This document shows positions 14,147 to 17,443 of a stretch of 17,443 bases of DNA, one piece after another. Every line of letters begins with the position of its first letter. The stretch's first letter is position 1. The DNA comes from Methanoregulaceae archaeon. Its GTDB lineage: Archaea; Halobacteriota; Methanomicrobia; Methanomicrobiales; Methanospirillaceae. Location: NCBI GenBank assembly GCA_013331215.1, contig DUGU01000318.1, positions 1 through 17,443 of the forward strand, written 5' to 3'. Position numbers and translations under genes: made by a program. Under the pieces are notes generated by a model. The model was not told the origin of the DNA. It saw only the letters and a program-made list of their open reading frames with translations, and made no database searches.

Positions 14147-15406
14147 TCAGTCGAGCAGGTGGACCACGAAGCCCGAGAGGACCTTCGGCTCGAACCAGGT
14201 CGACTTGGGCGGCATCACGAGCCCGGCGTCGGCGCAGTCGAGCACGGTCGCGATCGAGAGGGGCTGGAGCGCGAACGCGACGGCGAACTCGCCCGAGTCG
14301 ACGGACTCGGTCAGGCGCGACAGCGGTTTGGCTCCGCCGAGGTACTGGAGGCGCGGGTCGCCGCGCGGGTCCGCGATCCCGAGGATGGGGTCCAGGACCC
14401 GGTCCTGGAGGAACTGGACGTCGAGCCCGCGGATCAGGCCCTCCTCCTGCTCGCGCGGAAACGAGAGCTCGTACCACTGCCCCGGGAGGTACATGTGGAG
14501 GACGCGACGGTCCTCGTTGCCGGGCCTGCGCGGCGGGACGTGGAAGCCGTGCTCGTCGACGCCCTCGATCGGCTCGACCGTGCCGAGCGCCCGCAGCGCC
14601 CGGAGGCACCCTTCGGGCGTGAGCGCGCCGAGGTCGGTCACGAGCCGCGAGTACCCGTGGAGCCGGACGCGCTCGTGGGAGAAGAGGACGGCCATGAACC
14701 GCTCGGACTCGACCGAGGCGGTCCCGGCAGCCCGCCGGGCCTCGGCCACGGCGACCGCGGACTTCGCGCGGTGGTGGCCGTCGGCGATATAGAGCGCGTC
14801 GACCGCGCCGAACGCCGCCTCGATGGCCTCGATCGCGGACGGGTCGTCGATCCGGTGCAGCCGGTGGCGCACGCCCTGGTCGGCCGTGACCTCGGTCGAG
14901 ACCGGCACCTTCCGTGCCTGCTGCTCGAGCCGGGCGTGCAGTCCCCCCGGGTCGCGGTAGAGGAGGAAGACGAGGCCCGTGTTCGCGTTCACGGCCTCGA
15001 TATGGCGCGTGCGGTCGCGCTCCTTGTCGTACCGGGTCTGCTCGTGCCGCCGGATCAGGCCCGACTCGTAGTCGCCGACCTCGACGCAGGCGACGATGCC
15101 GACGAAGCTCCGTTCGCCGGTCGCCACCTCGTAGACGTAGAAACCGGGCGACGGGTCCCGGAGCATGAGCCCGTCCGCGAGCAGGGCGCGGAACCGTTCG
15201 CCCGCCAGCGCGTAGACCCGATCGTCGTCGGGCCTCACGCCCGGGAGATCGGCGTCCGAGCGGATCACCGAGAGGAACGAGAGCGGGTTCTCCGCGAGGA
15301 CCGCCCGGGCCTCGGCGGCCGAGACGACGTCGTACGGGACCGACGGGATCGCCTGCGCGTGGGCCGGGGCGGCCCGGATGCCGGCGAACGGATGGATCTG
15401 CACCAT
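14147..15406 (-). CDS. DUF1015 family protein (COG4198)
   Basis: This 419-residue protein matches the DUF1015 family in length and motifs: the start VQIHPFAGIRA with VPYDVVS (23-29), a RRHEQT segment (119-124), the ADGHHR motif (208-213), and the C-terminal MPPKSTWFEPKVLSG (398-412). The family's biochemistry was not settled to my knowledge. The DGHHR motif resembles that in ParB/Srx-fold free-serine kinases (SerK, SbnI), and bacterial members often sit near serine synthesis genes, so a small-molecule kinase is a reasonable guess. Start ATG 15406 gives the family N-terminus; the longer open frame upstream overlaps the rimI gene. A weak TATA-like CTTTTTG lies about 33 bases upstream. It is divergent from rimI and precedes hisG. 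Confidence 0.88.
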   Translation of the reverse strand: MVQIHPFAGIRAAPAHAQAIPSVPYDVVSAAEARAVLAENPLSFLSVIRSDADLPGVRPDDDRVYALAGERFRALLADGLMLRDPSPGFYVYEVATGERSFVGIVACVEVGDYESGLIRRHEQTRYDKERDRTRHIEAVNANTGLVFLLYRDPGGLHARLEQQARKVPVSTEVTADQGVRHRLHRIDDPSAIEAIEAAFGAVDALYIADGHHRAKSAVAVAEARRAAGTASVESERFMAVLFSHERVRLHGYSRLVTDLGALTPEGCLRALRALGTVEPIEGVDEHGFHVPPRRPGNEDRRVLHMYLPGQWYELSFPREQEEGLIRGLDVQFLQDRVLDPILGIADPRGDPRLQYLGGAKPLSRLTESVDSGEFAVAFALQPLSIATVLDCADAGLVMPPKSTWFEPKVLSGFVVHLLD

Positions 15407-15435
15407 GGCTTCCGGTACTCTGGGGTGTGAGCGGA

Positions 15436-15442
15436 CAAAAAG
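15436..15442 (-). promoter_or_regulatory. Weak TATA-like box for the DUF1015 gene
   Basis: The minus strand reads GGCTTTTTGTCC, centred about 33 bases before ATG 15406. It is the only AT-rich patch at that distance, but poor in A, so support is modest. Confidence 0.28.
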
Positions 15443-15469
15443 CCCGTGCCCGGTTCCGATCCCAACCAT

Positions 15470-15476
15470 CATATGG
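15470..15476 (+). promoter_or_regulatory. TATA-like box for rimI
   Basis: CATATGG lies about 28 bases before ATG 15501 in otherwise GC-rich sequence. No Shine-Dalgarno is present before the tandem ATGATG, so a leaderless transcript starting at one of these ATGs fits. Confidence 0.35.
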
Positions 15477-15500
15477 TGGATCGGCCAACCTGACTGGACG

Positions 15501-15962
15501 ATGATGGCGGAGCCGTTCCAGATCCACCGCGCCCGGGTCAACGACCTCCCGGGGGTCGCTGCGATCGAGCAGGTCTCGTTCCCCGACCCTTGGGACGAGT
15601 CCACCCTCGCCTGGGTCCTCGAGTACTGCGGCGACTTCTTCTTCGTGGCCTCGGCCGGGGGCGCCATGGCCGGGTTCCTCGCCGGCGCCTGCGAGGACAC
15701 GGGCGAGCAGGTCTACGGGCACGTCTGCAACTTCGCGGTCGCGCCGGCTTTCCGAAAGCGCGGGGTCGGGCGTCAGCTCGTGGCCAGGGTCGAGCAGGAG
15801 TTCCTGGTCACCGGGGCCTCGGCCGTCCAGCTCGAGGTCCGGGCCTCGAACCGGGCTGCCCGGGCCTTCTACCGCCGGTGCGGGTACCAGGACGTCTTCA
15901 CCATCCCCGGGTACTACGCGAACGGCGAGGACGCGCAGATGATGATGCGCTGGTTCCGCTAG
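15501..15962 (+). CDS. rimI: RimI-like GNAT N-acetyltransferase
   Basis: This 153-residue GNAT protein has the acetyl-CoA loop in FAVAPAFRKRGVGRQL (78-93; RKRGVG 85-90) and the RimI-type motif LEVRASNRAARAFYRRCGY (111-129), ending with a YYANGEDAQMMMRW tail close to RimI. An early SFPDPWDEST (26-35) also matches RimI. Archaeal members acetylate protein N-termini (ArdI/Naa10-type activity), and in some archaea the gene sits near KEOPS genes. The start is one of the tandem ATGs at 15501 and 15504; the open frame extending to 15378 overlaps the divergent DUF1015 start and is not conserved-looking. Its stop shares a CTAG with the convergent hmgA stop. Confidence 0.9.
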   Translation: MMAEPFQIHRARVNDLPGVAAIEQVSFPDPWDESTLAWVLEYCGDFFFVASAGGAMAGFLAGACEDTGEQVYGHVCNFAVAPAFRKRGVGRQLVARVEQEFLVTGASAVQLEVRASNRAARAFYRRCGYQDVFTIPGYYANGEDAQMMMRWFR

Positions 15963-17167
15963 CCGCGCCCGAGGGTCGCGTGGGCCCGGGCGAGGTGCCC
16001 GGCGGCCTGCGCGGAGAGCAGGGAGATCTCCCCCGCGAGCACGCCGGCCGCGACGATCTCCGCAAGGGCCTTCGCGTGTTCGCCCGGAGGGTCTCCGCCG
16101 CCGGCGACGCCGAGGATCCCGAGGCACTCGGCCTGGGTCTCGATCGCGGTGCCGCCGCCGACCGTGCCGAGCGGGAGCGCGGGAAGCGTGACCGCGGCGT
16201 ACGCCCCGCCGGGGGCCGGGTCGATGGTCGTGACCGCGAGCGAGCCCTCGACCACGTGCGCCGGGTCCTGGCCGCAAGCGATGAAGAGGGCCGCGATCAC
16301 GTTCGCCGCGTGCGCATTGAAGCCGAGCGCGCCGGCGCGGGCCGAGCCCACCAGGTTCTTCCGCGTGTTCACCTCGACGAGGCTCGCGGCGTCGGTCTTG
16401 AGGACGTCCCGGATCAGGTCGTCGGGGAGCAGGACGCCGGCCGCGACCGTGCGACCGCGGCCCGAGACCACGTTGACGGCGGCGGGCTTCTTGTCCGTGC
16501 AGAGGTTGCCCGAGGACGAGACGAGCCGCGCCCCGGTCTCGCGCTCGACCACGGCGGCCACGGCCTCGGAGGCGATCGTGACCATGTTCATGCCCATCGC
16601 GTCCCCGGTGGTGAACTCGAGGCGGACGAAGACCGAGGTCCCGGCGACCGAGCAGGTCGAGCCGACGAGCCGGCCGTGGCGCGTGGTCGCGCCGGCCGCC
16701 TCCCGGAGCTCGGCAAGATGCGCCTCGACCCAGCGCACGATCTCGGCCGAGTGCGCGACCGACCGGGCCGCGAAGACCGGCGCCCGCGTCATCCGGTCGG
16801 CGAAGATCCGGACCTCGGCGCCCCCCGCCCGGGTGATCGCGCTGCAGCCGCGGTTGACCGAGGCGACGAGCGCGCCCTCGGTGGTCGCGAGCGGGAGCCA
16901 GTAGCTCCCGTCCGCGTGCTCGCCGCGGACGCGGAGCGGCCCCGCGACGCCGACCGGGACCTGGACCGCACCGATCATGTTCTCGCAGTTCCGCCGCGTC
17001 ACCCGCTCGGGAGAGATGGCGAACGCCCCGAGCGTCGGGAGCGCGGTCCCGGTCTCTGCCTCGATGTACGCGCGGCGGACCGCGACCGCGTCGGCGGCCG
17101 GGAGGGCCTGCTCGAGTGCATAGAGTTTAAGCGCCCCGCTCCGAAGCTTCTCCAGGTACTCGTCCAT
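15959..17167 (-). CDS. hmgA: 3-hydroxy-3-methylglutaryl-CoA reductase, class I (NADPH)
   Basis: This 402-residue enzyme makes mevalonate, the committed step to archaeal isoprenoid lipids. Catalytic elements are present: ENMIGAVQVPVG (62-73), Glu97 in TTEGALVAS, DAMGMNM (189-195) of the cofactor site, the lysine in NLCTDKKPAAVN (221-232), Asp301 in GQDPAHV, GTVGGGT (334-340), and the general acid His396 in GHLARAH. The length fits the soluble archaeal form without membrane helices. ATG 17167 gives MDEYLEKLRSG, a typical start; the frame stays open further upstream, into the divergent Trm5-like gene, and that part is rejected. No clear Shine-Dalgarno or TATA box is seen. Only 32 bases separate it from the divergent gene. 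Confidence 0.96.
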   Translation of the reverse strand: MDEYLEKLRSGALKLYALEQALPAADAVAVRRAYIEAETGTALPTLGAFAISPERVTRRNCENMIGAVQVPVGVAGPLRVRGEHADGSYWLPLATTEGALVASVNRGCSAITRAGGAEVRIFADRMTRAPVFAARSVAHSAEIVRWVEAHLAELREAAGATTRHGRLVGSTCSVAGTSVFVRLEFTTGDAMGMNMVTIASEAVAAVVERETGARLVSSSGNLCTDKKPAAVNVVSGRGRTVAAGVLLPDDLIRDVLKTDAASLVEVNTRKNLVGSARAGALGFNAHAANVIAALFIACGQDPAHVVEGSLAVTTIDPAPGGAYAAVTLPALPLGTVGGGTAIETQAECLGILGVAGGGDPPGEHAKALAEIVAAGVLAGEISLLSAQAAGHLARAHATLGRG

Positions 17168-17185
17168 ACCAGAGCTATGGGCGCC

Positions 17186-17194
17186 GGAGATGAT
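17186..17194 (+). promoter_or_regulatory. Shine-Dalgarno site of the Trm5-like gene
   Basis: GGAGATGAT differs by one base from the full archaeal site GGAGGTGAT and ends 5 bases before ATG 17200. It decides this start over the out-of-frame ATG at 17190. Confidence 0.5.
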
Positions 17195-17199
17195 GAGGC

Positions 17200-17443
17200 A
17201 TGGGGGAACGCGAGAGCTGGGCGGTCGCGGTGGCGCGGGAGGACGGCGAGGCATGCCGTCGCCGGCTCCTCGAGCGCGGGCTCCTCGATCGCTCCCTGAA
17301 GGTCGTGGCGGAGGGGGAGAGGCTGCTGCTGCCGGTCCTCGAGCCGGTCGAGGGCGCTGTCCTTGCACGGTTCCCGTCCCACGCGCCGCGCCCGGAGCTG
17401 CCGCGGCACGAGCTCGTGGGCGGCATCGCGATCCTTCCCGAGC
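17200..17443 (+). CDS. Trm5-like tRNA (guanine-37-N1)-methyltransferase, N-terminal part
   Basis: Only the first 81 residues are present before the right edge. The start MGERESWAVAVAREDGEACR with LLERGLLDRSLKV resembles the N-terminal D1 domain of archaeal Trm5-family enzymes, which recognises the tRNA elbow, and the HELVGGIAILPE segment (70-81) matches the YDVIGDIAIL motif that opens the next domain. The Rossmann catalytic domain would lie outside the window. The family includes Trm5a, Trm5b and Taw2; which one this is cannot be told. It methylates G37 next to the anticodon or takes part in wyosine synthesis. It is divergent from hmgA with a good Shine-Dalgarno. Confidence 0.72.
   Translation, partial: MGERESWAVAVAREDGEACRRRLLERGLLDRSLKVVAEGERLLLPVLEPVEGAVLARFPSHAPRPELPRHELVGGIAILPE

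Noticed and set aside
15378..15500. Longer start for RimI
   Set aside because: The extension crosses the divergent DUF1015 start and contains the predicted promoter box; it does not resemble GNAT N-termini.
14106..16277. Very long minus-strand open frame of over 700 codons
   Set aside because: It overlaps DUF1015, rimI and hmgA in another frame and is Arg/Pro/Gly-rich, typical of stop-poor shadow frames in GC-rich DNA.
17168..17368. Longer start for HMG-CoA reductase
   Set aside because: It would overlap the divergent Trm5-like gene and is low-complexity Pro/Arg/Ala; ATG 17167 gives the normal archaeal length.
1..17443. CRISPR array, insertion sequence or phage genes
   Set aside because: No regularly spaced repeats, transposase motifs or terminal repeats were seen; gene content is housekeeping throughout.

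Overview
This window is a compact, GC-rich stretch of archaeal chromosome, most likely from a methanogen of the Methanomicrobiales (high-GC relatives of Methanoculleus or Methanofollis). The evidence is the archaeal S15 and S3Ae ribosomal proteins, a KEOPS Pcc1 subunit, the archaeal phosphoglycerate mutase (ApgM), an HMG-CoA reductase for isoprenoid lipids, and a type-2 zinc-dependent seryl-tRNA synthetase, a form essentially confined to methanogens. Promoters look archaeal (AT-rich TATA-like boxes). The order-level assignment is inference. I found no mobile element, CRISPR array, rRNA or tRNA; this is a core-genome region.

Layout. (1) 1-524, minus: start of a secreted protein that runs off the left edge. 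(2) 747-4748, plus: an information-processing operon, rps15 - archaeal RecJ-like DHH nuclease - pcc1 - type-2 serS - rps3ae, with gaps of a few bases or overlaps and good Shine-Dalgarno sites. (3) 4761-5576, minus: a metallophosphoesterase, divergent from (4) apgM (5607-6842, plus), a two-lobed beta-helix protein (6864-7706), a methyltransferase-like orphan (7714-8553), a LEA14-type lipoprotein (8667-9248) and a possible 56-residue protein (9254-9424). (5) 9425-9701: a poorly coding stretch that may hold the decayed end of a minus-strand gene. (6) 9702-15406, minus: DUF1015 - hisG - argC - CBS protein - argJ - argB; the last three are translationally coupled by ATGA overlaps, and DUF1015, hisG and argC each seem to have their own promoter. 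(7) 15501-15962, plus: a RimI-like acetyltransferase whose stop codon overlaps that of the convergent hmgA (15959-17167, minus). (8) From 17200, plus: the start of a Trm5-like tRNA methyltransferase, cut by the right edge.

How it works together. The first operon joins two small-subunit ribosomal proteins with tRNA charging (SerRS), tRNA t6A modification (Pcc1) and a DHH nuclease. The minus-strand block supplies arginine (ArgC, ArgJ, ArgB, with ArgJ recycling the acetyl group) and the first step of histidine synthesis, with a nucleotide-sensing CBS protein inserted between argC and argJ. ApgM serves lower glycolysis and gluconeogenesis, and HMG-CoA reductase serves lipid synthesis.

No spectacular new system is visible. 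The most interesting leads are the beta-helix/methyltransferase-like pair, the DUF1015 protein with a DGHHR motif, the CBS protein inside the arginine operon, the apparent mix of leaderless and Shine-Dalgarno initiation, and two unannotated possibilities in the only long gap.
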